64,000 nucleotides of DNA from Thermococcus guaymasensis DSM 11113 (GTDB lineage Archaea > Methanobacteriota_B > Thermococci > Thermococcales > Thermococcaceae): assembly GCF_000816105.1 (NCBI RefSeq), contig NZ_CP007140.1:1638388-1702387 (forward strand). The letters are read 5' to 3'. The position numbers and the translations under genes are program-made. The notes beneath the pieces were generated by a model. That model made no database searches. It saw nothing but the letters and a program-made list of their open reading frames with translations, and was not told the DNA's origin. This document shows positions 34,789-44,602 of this stretch, piece by piece; position 1 is the stretch's first letter; every line of letters starts with the position of its first letter.

Positions 34789-37155
34789 CTATTCGTCCTC
34801 GTCCTCAACGTAGGGCGCGGTTATGACCTTCCTTATCTCCCTGGCCTTCTTATCGCCAATGCCCTCCACTTCCTTAAGCTCTTCCTCCGTTGCAGTGAAG
34901 ACCCTCTCGACGTTGCCGAAATGCTTGAGGAGGCGCTTTGCCAGCGTTGAAGACACATTGGGAAGGCCTTCGACGATGAGGCGCTGCCTCTCAGCAAGGG
35001 TTAGGGCTTTCTTCTCGCTCCTCAGGCGGACTTCCTTCTTCCTCTCCTCCTGTTCGCGCTTCGCCAGGAGGTAGATGAACTGGGCCGTTTCCTCTTTTCC
35101 GGAGGAGAAGAGTATTGGAACGCCCCAATCGATGGTCACTGAGGCAATTGCACCGCGAATGGCATTGGGGTGTACGTTCCTTATCCCGTAGAGCTCGCCC
35201 TCGATGATTATCACGGGCTTCTCGTATGCCCTCTTGAGCCTCTCCACCTGGTCGAAGAGTCTGCCGTCTATGATGGACTGGATGAAGTCGTTGGCGCTCT
35301 TCCGTTCTATTCCAACCTCTTCGCTGACGACGTAATCGGCGACGTCCAGCGTTTTAACCTCTATCTCAGCCCCGAGCTCCTTCAGAATCTTCGGGACTCC
35401 GCTCCTCAGCTCTCGCGAGTCAACGTAAACCACTATCCCTTTTGGCTTTCTAACGAAGATTGGTTTAACGGGGATTTCGGGCTTCTCTCCCGGTTTCTTC
35501 TCGGTAGTCTCTTCTGGCCCCGTTTCGCGTTCCTCTTTCTTTGCCTTGCCAACCTTCAGGAACGCGTCAAGAGAGGTTATCTTCCCCTTCGAGGGCATCT
35601 CAACACGCTCCTCGGCCCTTTCCCTTATTTTATCACGCTTTGGGTGGGCCTTTTCGAGTTCCCGGGCTATGCGTTTTATCGCCTCGAACATGCCCTTCTC
35701 CTTTCTCCGGGAGCTCCAGTAGTAGGCCTCGTCCCTCGTGCCCTTCGCCATCAGGATTACGACTTTACCCGGCCTGTGCCTTCCGGTTCTCCCCCTTCTC
35801 TGTATGCTCCTTATCGCTGAGGGCACGGGCTCATAAAAGACGACGAGGTCAACTTCAGGCACGTCCAGACCCTCTTCACCGACGCTCGTGGCGACGAGGA
35901 CGTTAAACTCACCGCGCGAGAACCTGTCGAGGATCGCCTTCTGCTCCCTCTGGCTCATTCCCCTGTCTTCTCCCCTGCTCGCCTGCCCGATGAACCTCTC
36001 TGCGGGAATTCCGAGGGCCCTGAGCTCCTCGACTATCTTCTTCCCGGTGTCCCGGTAGTTAGTGAAAACGATGATCTTTGAGCTGGACTTTTTCTCAAGC
36101 TGTTTCTTGACGATCTCCTTGAGCTTCTCCATCTTCGGGTGGTCAAGGCCGAGCTCCTTCGCCTGGACGAGGAGGTAGATCACCTTCCTCATGCGCGGGT
36201 CTTCCATGAGCTCCCTGCCAGATTTTGAGCGGTCTTCCCGGAGCTTCTTGAGGTAGTTCCTAAGCGCCGTCAGCCCCTGCGTTTCGAGGAGTTCAATCGC
36301 GTGGTGGAGCTTCATGGCCTTTGCCTGGTGCTTCTTGAGGTAGCCGATTGAGTAGTCCCCCTTGGCCATCGCCTGGTTTATTTTCGAGCCAGCTTGAAGG
36401 ACTTCCCGCTTTGAGATGTCAGGTGAAGAGGAACTCACAAGCCCGGCATCGGCGAGGGGCTTTAACGAGTCCCTGAGCATCTCGCGCAGGATTTTTCGAA
36501 CCTCCTTGTAGATTCCGGGTAGTTCAACTCTCACCCAGTCAAAGGCTATTCTATGGACGTAGGGCTTTACGTCCGGGGAGCTCTCCGTCCTGACCTCGAT
36601 GTGCTCCACGCCAAGGTTCTCCACTATCTCGCGGATTTTCTCCTCGTCGCTTCCCGGCGAGGCCGTCAGACCGAGAACAAGCGGGTGCTTCGCCGTCTTG
36701 AGGTACTCCTTCGCTATGAAGACGTAGGCGTAGTTGCCAATGGCCCTGTGGGCCTCGTCAACAACGAGCAGGACGACATCCTCAAGCGAAATCCTGCCAG
36801 TCAGGATGTCGTTTTCAACCGTCTGGGGTGTCGCCGTGATTACCATGCTCTTCCTCCAGAGCTCGGCGCGCTTCTCAGGAGAGAGCTCACCGGTGAGGAC
36901 GTTGATCTTCTCGGGCGGCAGGTTGAAGAGTCGCCTAAAGCTCTCCGCATGCTGCACCGCGAGGGGCTTGGTTGGGGCGAGGAAGAGAACCTTTCCCCCG
37001 TATTTTGAGAGCCTGTAGTCCGCTATGAGCATCGCGATTAGGGTCTTTCCTAACCCAGTCGGGAGGACAACGAGGCAGTTCCTTTCTTTACAGCGGGCGT
37101 AGATGACTTCCTGATAAACACGGGGTTCGATTAAATCTCGGCGGAGATAGGACAT
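34789..37155 (-). CDS. hef: Hef helicase/nuclease (FANCM-XPF type)
   Basis: 788 residues. The N-terminal superfamily 2 helicase has LPTGLGKT (motif I, about 33-40), VVDEAHRA (DEAH), GLTASPG, and the C-terminal helicase motifs VATSVGEEGLDVPEVD and RRGRTGR. A charged linker is followed by an ERCC4 nuclease domain with YVDSRELRSG and GIERKSANDF (ERKxxxD), and a C-terminal helix-hairpin-helix pair (VEGLPNVSSTLAKRLLKHFG; EVEGIGDKKAREI). It processes stalled or forked DNA and is the archaeal route for fork restart in Thermococcales. Full length; the ATG at 37155 is the family start. Confidence 0.96.
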   Translation of the reverse strand: MSYLRRDLIEPRVYQEVIYARCKERNCLVVLPTGLGKTLIAMLIADYRLSKYGGKVLFLAPTKPLAVQHAESFRRLFNLPPEKINVLTGELSPEKRAELWRKSMVITATPQTVENDILTGRISLEDVVLLVVDEAHRAIGNYAYVFIAKEYLKTAKHPLVLGLTASPGSDEEKIREIVENLGVEHIEVRTESSPDVKPYVHRIAFDWVRVELPGIYKEVRKILREMLRDSLKPLADAGLVSSSSPDISKREVLQAGSKINQAMAKGDYSIGYLKKHQAKAMKLHHAIELLETQGLTALRNYLKKLREDRSKSGRELMEDPRMRKVIYLLVQAKELGLDHPKMEKLKEIVKKQLEKKSSSKIIVFTNYRDTGKKIVEELRALGIPAERFIGQASRGEDRGMSQREQKAILDRFSRGEFNVLVATSVGEEGLDVPEVDLVVFYEPVPSAIRSIQRRGRTGRHRPGKVVILMAKGTRDEAYYWSSRRKEKGMFEAIKRIARELEKAHPKRDKIRERAEERVEMPSKGKITSLDAFLKVGKAKKEERETGPEETTEKKPGEKPEIPVKPIFVRKPKGIVVYVDSRELRSGVPKILKELGAEIEVKTLDVADYVVSEEVGIERKSANDFIQSIIDGRLFDQVERLKRAYEKPVIIIEGELYGIRNVHPNAIRGAIASVTIDWGVPILFSSGKEETAQFIYLLAKREQEERKKEVRLRSEKKALTLAERQRLIVEGLPNVSSTLAKRLLKHFGNVERVFTATEEELKEVEGIGDKKAREIRKVITAPYVEDEDE

Positions 37156-37216
37156 ATTAGGCCCTTCGGTGGGGAACCATAAAAGCTTTCCGAGCCAGTA
37201 TTGGCAATTCAGATTG

Positions 37217-37579
37217 TCACCCTGAGGCCAGTTTCAACAGCGGCTCGACTGTCGTGAGAAAGACGCTTGGCCTTGAGATGCCCGCAAGGAGGAGAACGTT
37301 GTTCACCGCTGGGATCGCCTTGAGGACCACCATTCCAATCGCCACGAGCTTGAAGGCTGGGTTGAGCTTTTCCAGCTTGATTGAAAGGGCTATAACAGCA
37401 ACGCCCAGTGCCGTGAAGAAGGCATAGCTACCGAAGAAAAGGACGGAATCTTCGAGTCTTTCGGCTATCGCTGCGTTGGCCTCGGTAAATCCCATCCTTA
37501 CACCGAACCACGTCGTAAGTGCATCAACAATTGCAAACACTACAAAAATGAACGCATAAGTTTTTGCCTTCCCACTCAT
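37217..37579 (-). CDS. Small membrane protein, DUF5658-like
   Basis: 120 residues, about four hydrophobic helices. VDALTTWFGVRMGFTEAN resembles the D-x-x-T-T...G...E-x-N motif of DUF5658-type membrane proteins. Function is unknown. AGGGGTATC precedes the ATG and GTATTTAAG is a TATA box about 30 nt upstream. It is divergent from the gene at 37695, with a palindrome between them. Confidence 0.68.
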   Translation of the reverse strand: MSGKAKTYAFIFVVFAIVDALTTWFGVRMGFTEANAAIAERLEDSVLFFGSYAFFTALGVAVIALSIKLEKLNPAFKLVAIGMVVLKAIPAVNNVLLLAGISRPSVFLTTVEPLLKLASG

Positions 37580-37628
37580 GATACCCCTTTTGATTTGGAC
37601 ACTTAAATACTTTTTTCCTTAGTCAGAA

Positions 37629-37642
37629 CCTACATGTGTAGG
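37629..37642. promoter_or_regulatory. Palindrome between divergent promoters
   Basis: CCTACATGTGTAGG has 6-bp arms around two bases, and a further CATATGTAG half-site follows. It lies between the TATA boxes of the two divergent genes and could be an operator. Confidence 0.4.
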
Positions 37643-37694
37643 TGCATATGTAGATTGGCGGTAGCTTTTATATGCAGAGAGTGAAAATGCGACT

Positions 37695-38132
37695 ATGCTC
37701 TTAACGAGACACGCCGAGGAGAGGCTTATCAAGAGGCTCGCCAAGAGGCGGAGGCTTGAGCGCGTTTATTCTGAGCTCTGGGCATTTCTTGACCGCTCTA
37801 GGAGGATTGACGTAAACGAGCGCGTCGTAATCTTTACCGACGGGAGAAAGAGCCTTGTATGCGCGAGGCTTGACTGTGAAAGGCTTCCGCTGGAGGAAAT
37901 AAAGAAGCGTGTCGAAAACCTTCGGGGAACTTACAGGTGCGTTTTTCTGGACAAGCGGCTTGTGAAAGAGACGAGTCCCCCAAAGTTCCTATTGGAGATC
38001 CCGGACGGCGAGTACTGCTTCTACATAAACCGGGAGAAGCGGAGCCTTTACATCGGGAGCGAAGAGCCCCTCCTCGTGATAACTCTGAGGCCCGCTAAAA
38101 GGTCTGAAAGGGAAAAGGTCAAAGGAAGTTAG
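37695..38132 (+). CDS. Uncharacterised basic protein, 145 residues
   Basis: The N-terminal [17 protein letters not shown] resembles the HAxxR opening of DUF4258/RelE-like small proteins, but the rest is longer and not recognisable. The C-terminal half has [15 protein letters not shown]-type beta strands. The ATG has no ribosome binding site and sits about 25 nt after CTTTTATATG, so the transcript is probably leaderless. It ends 4 bases into the convergent scpA. Confidence 0.62.
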   Translation: MLLTRHAEERLIKRLAKRRRLERVYSELWAFLDRSRRIDVNERVVIFTDGRKSLVCARLDCERLPLEEIKKRVENLRGTYRCVFLDKRLVKETSPPKFLLEIPDGEYCFYINREKRSLYIGSEEPLLVITLRPAKRSEREKVKGS

Positions 38133-38794
38133 TTGGGTTCCTCCCCTGTGGGCACGACCAGGATCTCCCCGAAGGGCTCCTCCTGAATGAGATCCACCTT
38201 CCCCATGTTGGAAAGGAAGAGCAGGTACAGGAAAGTCCGGGCCACGATCTTCGGGCTAGGGTCAAAGACCAGATCCCAGAACCTTATGGGCTCTTTCTTT
38301 TCCCTGTACAACCTGACAACTATGTTGTGCAGTCTGTAGACGTGCTTCTCGATGTCAACGCGGAAGTCATCGACAACGAAGACCTGCTCCTCAATGTTCT
38401 CCTTCTTTTTCTTCCTCGGCTTTCTCCTCTCTGCTTCTTCGAGTGCGTCCATTAATGCTTCGATGAGGTCGTCAAAGGTGTAGTAGCGCTCCGATCTCCT
38501 TATAGGTGGTGCGAGGGGCTCAACGTCCACACGGATCCTTTCCTCGTTTTCTTCTTCCTTCTGTTCTTCGTCCTCACTTAGCAGAGCCTCAGTCTTCATC
38601 CTGACGAGGATTGAAGCGGCCAAAATAGCCCTCGCGGAGACTCGGAGATCAAGCTCCTGCATCTCGCGGAGCATCTTTATGTACTTCTCAGTCAGGTCAA
38701 CGATGTCTATGTTCCAGGGGTCAACCTTCCCCATCTTGACGAGCTGGAGGAGTATATCCACGGGCGTTATCTCGGTTTCAAACCTCGATTCCAT
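38129..38794 (-). CDS. scpA: Segregation and condensation protein A
   Basis: 221 residues. The N-terminal [22 protein letters not shown] is the ScpA/kleisin signature, the middle is charged ([11 protein letters not shown]), and the C-terminal winged-helix portion contains [21 protein letters not shown]. It bridges the SMC heads. It follows smc with 2 bases between, so they form one transcript. No scpB is in the window. Confidence 0.93.
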   Translation of the reverse strand: MESRFETEITPVDILLQLVKMGKVDPWNIDIVDLTEKYIKMLREMQELDLRVSARAILAASILVRMKTEALLSEDEEQKEEENEERIRVDVEPLAPPIRRSERYYTFDDLIEALMDALEEAERRKPRKKKKENIEEQVFVVDDFRVDIEKHVYRLHNIVVRLYREKKEPIRFWDLVFDPSPKIVARTFLYLLFLSNMGKVDLIQEEPFGEILVVPTGEEPN

Positions 38795-38796
38795 AT

Positions 38797-41700
38797 TCAG
38801 CCCTCCAGATGGCCGAACATTTCTCTGTGCTCAGCGTCGCTTCTCTTTCTTGCTTCCTCCAGAATCTTCATGGCCTTTTCAAGGCTGAGGGAGACGACCC
38901 TGCTTATGCCGTTCCTCATGCTCACCCCGATTATCTTGTCCGCGTTGGCCATCATGACGTCCCTGAGGGTTATGACGATGAACTGACTCGACTGGGAGGA
39001 TTCTTTTATCAGGTCGGCGACGCGCTTGACGTTTGCGTCGTCGAGGTGTGCATCAATCTCGTCGAAGAGGTAGAACGGGGCCGGCTTGTAGCGCTGTATC
39101 GCAAAGACGAAGGCGAGGGCCGTTAGGGCCTTCTCGCCACCGCTCATGGCCTCTATCCTCTTGACGTCCTTGCCGGCGGGCTTCGCCTCGATCTCAAGGC
39201 CTCCGGCAAATGGATCCTCCGGGTTCTCCAGGATGAGCTTTGCGCTCCCACCGGGTGAGAGTTTGGCAAACAGCTCAGAGAAGTTCCTCGCTATCGCCTC
39301 AAGTGTCCTCATAAAGACCTCTCTCTTCTGCCCTTCTATCTCCGCAATGAAGTCCTCTATGCTCTCCTTCTCAGCCAAGACCTGCTCGCGCTTGCTGCTC
39401 AGTTCAAGGTAGCGCCTTTCAACGACCTCAAAGTCCTCGATTGCCTTCATGTTCACGGGCTCAAGGGAGCGTATCTCTTCCTCCATTGCCTCGATCTGCT
39501 CCTTTAGCTTACCGAGCTCTTCTGGCTCGGGGATCTCGTTTGGCTTTATCGATTTAACGAGCTTTGGATCGTGGTGCTTCAGTTGGGCCCTCTTTTCTTC
39601 GAGCTCTGCCTCATACTGGCCCATCTTTATCTTGAGGGTGTTGGCGTTTATCCTCAGCTCCTGGAGTTTCGCGCTTAGCTCGTCTTTCTTGGCCCTGAGC
39701 TCAACGATCTCGTTCCTTAGGCGTTCCCTCTTATCGCGCAGCTCCTTCAGTTCGCCCTTTACGTTCTCCTCGGCCTTCTTGAGCTCCTCAAGCTCTGCCT
39801 CGAACTTCTTTATCGCCTCTTCGTTCTCCTTTATGTTCGCCTGGAGGGCATTTATCCTGTTGACAAGCCCCTCTATCTCCTCCTCAAGGTCAGCCTTTCT
39901 CGGAAGAAGTTCATCGTTTATCCTGCTCTCAAGGCTTTCGAGCTTGCTCTCCACCCTGCTGAGCTCTTCCTTGAGCTTCGCTATTTCCCCTTCTATCTCC
40001 CGTATCTTGGCATTGAGCTCTCTCGCCTCCGGGTTGTCAAGGGCCTTTCTGAGCTTCTCCCTCTTCTTCTCCAGCCTCTCAATCCTTCCCCGGAGCTTTG
40101 CCATTTCACCCTTTGACTCTTCAATTTTGGCAGTTAGCTTTTCTATCAGGCTTTCGCTTTCCGCTATTTCGTCTTTCAGGCCTTTGTCCTCAGCCAGAAG
40201 CCTGTCCAGGTCGCGCTGGAGGACTTGGAGATCCTTGGAGATCTCACTCTTTTTCATTCTGAGCTCGAACAGCTCGTTTCTGAGGCCGTTTACCTCGACC
40301 TTCAGCGAGTTGACCTCTGCCTCAAGGGCCTCCTTCTCGCGCTCAAGCCTCTCCACCCTTACCTTGATTTCATCGACGTTGATCCCAAGCCTGCCCCTCG
40401 GCCTGTAGTGACCGCCCGTTATCGCCCCGCTCCTCTCAAGCAACTCGCCGCCGAGGGTTACCATTCTGACTTTGCCGATGCCGACGCTCCTGGCCTCGTC
40501 CATGTCCTCCACGATCAGGGTATCGCCAAGGGCGTAGGCAACAGCATTCCTGAAGCGCGGGTCGTACTGAACAACGTCCATAGCCGGGACTCCAAGGGAG
40601 GGCTTTTCCCTCATCGAGCGGGGTTTTATCTTGTTGAGCGGGAGAAATGTCAGCCTTCCGAGCTTCTTCTCCTTGAGCAGCTTAATGGCCTTCTCCGCGA
40701 CCTTATCGTCTTCAACCACAACGTTGTCGTAGTTCCCTCCAAGGGCAACCTCGACGGCCAGGGCGTACTTCCCATCTCCAACGGTTATCAGCTCGCCGAG
40801 GGTTCCGTACAGGCCGGGGATGTTGCTCCTCTTGAGGAACTCAACTGCACGGTTGCCCCTCACCTCTTTCTGGGCCTCTGCCTTTATGAGCTCCTCTTTT
40901 GCTTTGGCAAGCTCGGGTTCGATCTTTTTGAGCTTCTTGGTCTTCTCTTCAAGCTCCTTCTCGGCCCTCCTTATCCTGGCCTCGATCCGAGCCATCTTTC
41001 CGTCGATGTTCGAAAGTTCTGACCGCTTTTCGTCTATCTCAGACTTCAACTTCGCTATGGAGTCGTTGAGGACGTTCCTGCGGAGGTTTGCACGGGTTAT
41101 TGAGGACTTCAACCTCTCTATTTCTCCCTGAAACTTTTCAATCTCTGCCTCCCGGGTGTACATCTCTTTCTTTGCCTCTTCTAGCTCAGCGACGACCTTG
41201 TCGAACTCCTCCCTTGCGACGGCGTAGCTCCTGTCTATCTCACCGAGCCGGACGACGAGGCTGTTCCTGACGGTTTCCTTCTCCTTGATTTCAGCCAGGA
41301 GCTTTTCCCGCCTCTTCTTCCACCTGACTATTGCGTTTCTGCTCTTTTCTATTTCCTCTGACACCTTTTTGAGTTCGTCTTTTGCCTTGGAAAGCCTTCT
41401 CTGGTCTTCCTCTATCTCGCGGCGGGCGTTCTCTATGTTCCTCTTTGCCATCTCTATCTTTGACTTGACCTCGCTGATCTTTCTGGTGACTTCAAGGATG
41501 CCGTCCTCACTCTTCTCCTCAAGCTCGCGCTCGACCTCGTTGAGCTCCCTTTCTTTGGATATTATCTCCTTCACGAGGGACTTTAGCTCCGATTCAAGGT
41601 TCTCGATCTCCCCCTCAATCTCCGAGTCCCTGTTCTTGCTCTCCTCAATGAGAAGTTCAAGCCTCTTTATCTCGCCGAGGAGCAGAGAGACCCGGGCGCG

Positions 41701-42375
41701 CTCCACCTTTTCCTTGAGGTCAAGATATCTTAAAGCGTCGTTCCGTTCTTTCTCCAGCTTATCGAGCTGTTTCTTTACCTCCTTTATGAGCAGATCAACC
41801 CGGGCCAAGTTCTCTTCAGCCTTCTTGAGCTCCTCAAGAGCCTTCTCCTTTTTCGCATCGTACTCAGCTATACCGGATATTTCGTCTATGATGAGCCTCC
41901 TCTCGGTTGGGTTCATCTTTATGAACTTGGTTATGTCCCCCTGCAGGACGAGGTTGTAGCCCTCGGGCGAGATCATGGCCGCGCTCAGGAGGTCGAGTAT
42001 CTCACTTCTCGTGGCCCTTTTGCCGTTCAGCCAGTACGTGCTCCTGCCATCAGGATAGACCCTCCTCTTTATCACGACCTCATCTTCGTCGATCGGAAAG
42101 CCCCTGTCCTCGTTGTTGAAGTACATCGTCACTTCGGCGTATTTTGCAGGGGGTTCTGCCTTGTTTCCAGCAAAGATGAGGTCGCTTATCCTCGTCGCCC
42201 TCATAGCCTTGGCTGAAAGACCGCCGAGAACAAAGAGAACTGCATCACCGATGTTGCTCTTCCCAGAACCGTTGGCACCGACGATGGCGGTGAACCCTTT
42301 GGAAAGTGGAACGACAACCTTCCTGTTACCGTAAGATTTGAAGCCTTTCATTTCAATCTTCTCTATATATGGCAT
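38797..42375 (-). CDS. smc: Chromosome segregation protein SMC
   Basis: 1192 residues. The Walker A motif GANGSGKSN lies at about residues 33-41, long coiled coils run to a hinge at about 510-650 (IPGLYGTLGELITVG... GGNYDNVVVED), coiled coils return, and the C-terminal head has MSGGEKALTALAF (signature) and LFDEIDAHLDDANV (Walker B). It compacts and helps segregate the chromosome with ScpA. The ATG at 42375 follows AGGTG; the GTG at 42384 lies within that site. A TTTATATATC TATA box lies near 42410. Confidence 0.97.
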   Translation of the reverse strand: MPYIEKIEMKGFKSYGNRKVVVPLSKGFTAIVGANGSGKSNIGDAVLFVLGGLSAKAMRATRISDLIFAGNKAEPPAKYAEVTMYFNNEDRGFPIDEDEVVIKRRVYPDGRSTYWLNGKRATRSEILDLLSAAMISPEGYNLVLQGDITKFIKMNPTERRLIIDEISGIAEYDAKKEKALEELKKAEENLARVDLLIKEVKKQLDKLEKERNDALRYLDLKEKVERARVSLLLGEIKRLELLIEESKNRDSEIEGEIENLESELKSLVKEIISKERELNEVERELEEKSEDGILEVTRKISEVKSKIEMAKRNIENARREIEEDQRRLSKAKDELKKVSEEIEKSRNAIVRWKKRREKLLAEIKEKETVRNSLVVRLGEIDRSYAVAREEFDKVVAELEEAKKEMYTREAEIEKFQGEIERLKSSITRANLRRNVLNDSIAKLKSEIDEKRSELSNIDGKMARIEARIRRAEKELEEKTKKLKKIEPELAKAKEELIKAEAQKEVRGNRAVEFLKRSNIPGLYGTLGELITVGDGKYALAVEVALGGNYDNVVVEDDKVAEKAIKLLKEKKLGRLTFLPLNKIKPRSMREKPSLGVPAMDVVQYDPRFRNAVAYALGDTLIVEDMDEARSVGIGKVRMVTLGGELLERSGAITGGHYRPRGRLGINVDEIKVRVERLEREKEALEAEVNSLKVEVNGLRNELFELRMKKSEISKDLQVLQRDLDRLLAEDKGLKDEIAESESLIEKLTAKIEESKGEMAKLRGRIERLEKKREKLRKALDNPEARELNAKIREIEGEIAKLKEELSRVESKLESLESRINDELLPRKADLEEEIEGLVNRINALQANIKENEEAIKKFEAELEELKKAEENVKGELKELRDKRERLRNEIVELRAKKDELSAKLQELRINANTLKIKMGQYEAELEEKRAQLKHHDPKLVKSIKPNEIPEPEELGKLKEQIEAMEEEIRSLEPVNMKAIEDFEVVERRYLELSSKREQVLAEKESIEDFIAEIEGQKREVFMRTLEAIARNFSELFAKLSPGGSAKLILENPEDPFAGGLEIEAKPAGKDVKRIEAMSGGEKALTALAFVFAIQRYKPAPFYLFDEIDAHLDDANVKRVADLIKESSQSSQFIVITLRDVMMANADKIIGVSMRNGISRVVSLSLEKAMKILEEARKRSDAEHREMFGHLEG

Positions 42376-42475
42376 ATTCGACACCTAACTGGAAAAATGG
42401 AGGGATGATATATAAACCTCACCCAACGAATTTTCATCAAAATCGTGAAGATGGAGCATCAGCGTCCCAACTAAA

Positions 42476-42512
42476 ACTGGCCTCCTCCCCGCCCTGAAGG
42501 GCGAGGCTTTCA
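42476..42512 (-). mobile_element. Possible solo IS200/IS605 right-end hairpin
   Basis: The inverted repeat at 42484-42506 reads on the minus strand as CCTCGCCCTTCAGGGCGGGG followed by AGGAGG. This is the form commonly seen at the right end of IS200/IS605 (TnpB) elements. No tnpA or tnpB remnant is next to it. It could instead be a chance terminator hairpin. Confidence 0.42.
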
Positions 42513-42565
42513 AAAGTGGAATGTAACGCGAAGACCAAAAATGAAAGCCTTAGAAACCCAAATCA

Positions 42566-43411
42566 TTAGCGGTTCACTATGGAAGTGATTCCTGCGGCCG
42601 CGAACACGAGAACCTCAAAGATCTTATAGACCTCTTCGACGCTCTTTGCTTCGAAGCGCACGGTCTTACCGTCAACCCTCTCGACAAAGGGAAGTAGCTC
42701 AGCGACTTCCGCGTGGGCGCTGTTGAGGAAGCGGAGCTTGACCTCGACCGGTGTTTTGGTCTTCAGCGGTTTAACCTCTCCGCGCTCGAGGCGCCTGAAT
42801 GCCTCAATCGTCCCCTGGCGGAGGAGCTCTTTCACGCTCTCCATCCCGGGGCTCATCGCGGAGTACCTGCCGAAGCTCTCCTTTATCGGGATGCCAACGG
42901 CCCACGGGAGGTGGTTCTTAACGTCGCTCTCTATCAACGCTTTGTCCCCGGCGACCATGGCAACGGGGACGCCCCACTCTCCGAGCAGGTAAGCGTTGAG
43001 GAGCGCCTCGCTGACCTCGACACCGTTCACCTCAAGACTGTCAACTGTGGCCCCGCTGTAGGTGTGGTCGAAGGTCGCGCCAGCGGTACCGGCTTTGGCG
43101 TGGTATCCGAGGAACATCGCAAAGTCCGCGCCCTTTCCTCCGGCGACCATGCTTAGGGGCCTCGGGAAGCCCCTCGTCAGCTTGACGTAGCCGGGCATTT
43201 CCTCCACGAGGATGTTCACCATCGGCCCGTGGCTGTCTGCTACGACGACCTCGTCCACACCCAGCTCGTCGTGGAGCGTCCTCGCGACGGCCATCACGAC
43301 TTCCGTCGCTATCTTCCTGGCCTCGGCATAGAGGGCGCCCTTCACGAAGAGGTGCTCCCTGCTGACAACGTGCGGGAGCCCCTCAAGGTCTAGGGAGATA
43401 AATGCTCTCAT
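42566..43411 (-). CDS. M55 family D-aminopeptidase (DppA-like)
   Basis: 281 residues. Zinc-site motifs are ISLDLEGLP (DxEG), SREHL, VVADSHGPMVN and the GYHAKAGTAGATFDHTYSG segment with the nucleophile region. The family forms ring decamers and removes D-amino acids or processes small peptides. The ATG at 43411 is chosen because GGTGATAACC precedes it. No peptide transporter is adjacent. Confidence 0.87.
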   Translation of the reverse strand: MRAFISLDLEGLPHVVSREHLFVKGALYAEARKIATEVVMAVARTLHDELGVDEVVVADSHGPMVNILVEEMPGYVKLTRGFPRPLSMVAGGKGADFAMFLGYHAKAGTAGATFDHTYSGATVDSLEVNGVEVSEALLNAYLLGEWGVPVAMVAGDKALIESDVKNHLPWAVGIPIKESFGRYSAMSPGMESVKELLRQGTIEAFRRLERGEVKPLKTKTPVEVKLRFLNSAHAEVAELLPFVERVDGKTVRFEAKSVEEVYKIFEVLVFAAAGITSIVNR

Positions 43412-43573
43412 GGTTATCACCAAAGAATAATGGAAACGTTAAGATAAAAACTTTACCGAAGGCACTCGATCGTTTTCGATAACTGCCGGGAATATTTTTG
43501 ACGGAGGACGATAATTCCCGCTCATGAAAAAGGTTTTATAGGGCTTTTTTCTAATAATAAAACGGTGATGGAT

Positions 43574-43807
43574 ATGCAAATCCTAGAAGTAGACTTAAGA
43601 ATCCCCTACCGTGAAAGGGGGAGCGTTTTAGGCCCTCTCCTTTCCAAGGTGTCGGGCAGGATTAGAGATATACACTTCCACCCGCCCGATGCGACAGGTA
43701 TGTCTGAGGTCAGGATGGAGCTCGTTGGGAGTAAAGAACTCATCCAGGAGCTCAAAAAGATTGTAAAAGAAGGAAAGATCTCCTTCAAGATACTCTCTCA
43801 AGCCTGA
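43574..43807 (+). CDS. Uncharacterised small protein, 77 residues
   Basis: Alternating beta and helix (QILEVDLRIPYRERG; VRMELVGSKELIQELKKIV) suggests a small ferredoxin-like or ACT/NIL-like fold, which I cannot confirm. The ATG at 43574 is preferred because GGTGATG is about 5 nt upstream; two other in-frame starts lie just before. AGGTTTTATAGGGC near 43530 is the likely TATA box. Divergent from the aminopeptidase gene. Confidence 0.7.
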   Translation: MQILEVDLRIPYRERGSVLGPLLSKVSGRIRDIHFHPPDATGMSEVRMELVGSKELIQELKKIVKEGKISFKILSQA

Positions 43808-43843
43808 CTCCTTTTCTTCATTGTGTTCTTAAACGGGGAAAGA

Positions 43844-44602
43844 CTACCTCTTGACTCCAGAATTTAGCTCCTCCAGCTTCTCCCTCGCCTTCTCAATTGA
43901 GCCTGCCTTCTCCACCGCCGTCCCGGTGACGATGATGTCCGCCCCGGCTTCGACGGCTTTCCTCGCCTGCTCCTTAGTCCTTACCCCGCCGCCAACGATG
44001 AGCGGGACGTCTATAACGCGCTTCACGAGGGCAATCATCTCGGGCGGGACGGGCTGCGGCGCCCCACTGCCGGCTTCGAGGTAGACGAGGCGCATTCCAA
44101 GGTACTGGCCGGCTAAGGCGTACGCGGCGGCGATCTTCGGCTTGTGCCTTGGTATGGGCTTGGCGTCGCCGACCCACCCGACGGTCTCTCCGGGCTCGAT
44201 GATGAGATACGCCATCGGAATCGGCTCTATGCCGTAGCGCTTGACCGTAAAGGCCCCCAATGCCTGAGAGCCAGTTATGAAGAATGGGTTTCTTGAGTTG
44301 AGGAGGCTCATGAAGAATATCGCGTCCGCGTACTTGCTTATTCCGCCGTGCGAGCCTGGGAAGAGGATAACCGGCAGACTTGAGGACTCCTTTATTGCCT
44401 TAACGACTCCGTCGAGCACTTCTCCTTCTGCCCCGGTCGAGCCACCCACCATTATCGCGTCAACGCCAACGGCCTCGCTCATCTCGGCTATTTTTCCAGC
44501 AGTCTCCGGCGGAACATCGTCCGGGTCGAGGAGAACGAAGTGGAGCTTTTCCTTCTTCAGCTTCTCGTGAATGTAGCGCTCAACCTTGCCTATTTCGAGC
44601 AT
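43844..44602 (-). CDS. Geranylgeranylglyceryl phosphate synthase
   Basis: 252 residues of the TIM-barrel GGGPS family. LLDPDDVPPE is the N-terminal active-site loop, VGGSTGAEGE a phosphate loop, ILFPGSHGGIS, YLEAGSGAPQPV and LIVGGGVRTKEQARKA complete the phosphate-binding and prenyl-site motifs. It makes the first ether bond of archaeal membrane lipids from G-1-P and GGPP. The ATG at 44602 follows GGTGAG. It overlaps the upstream GIY-YIG gene by 23 bases. Confidence 0.95.
   Translation of the reverse strand: MLEIGKVERYIHEKLKKEKLHFVLLDPDDVPPETAGKIAEMSEAVGVDAIMVGGSTGAEGEVLDGVVKAIKESSSLPVILFPGSHGGISKYADAIFFMSLLNSRNPFFITGSQALGAFTVKRYGIEPIPMAYLIIEPGETVGWVGDAKPIPRHKPKIAAAYALAGQYLGMRLVYLEAGSGAPQPVPPEMIALVKRVIDVPLIVGGGVRTKEQARKAVEAGADIIVTGTAVEKAGSIEKAREKLEELNSGVKR

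Noticed and set aside
39449-40408. Ser/Phe-rich open frame of 319 codons antisense to smc
   Set aside because: The Ser/Leu/Phe repeats are the complement of the smc Glu/Lys coiled coil and are not a protein of their own.
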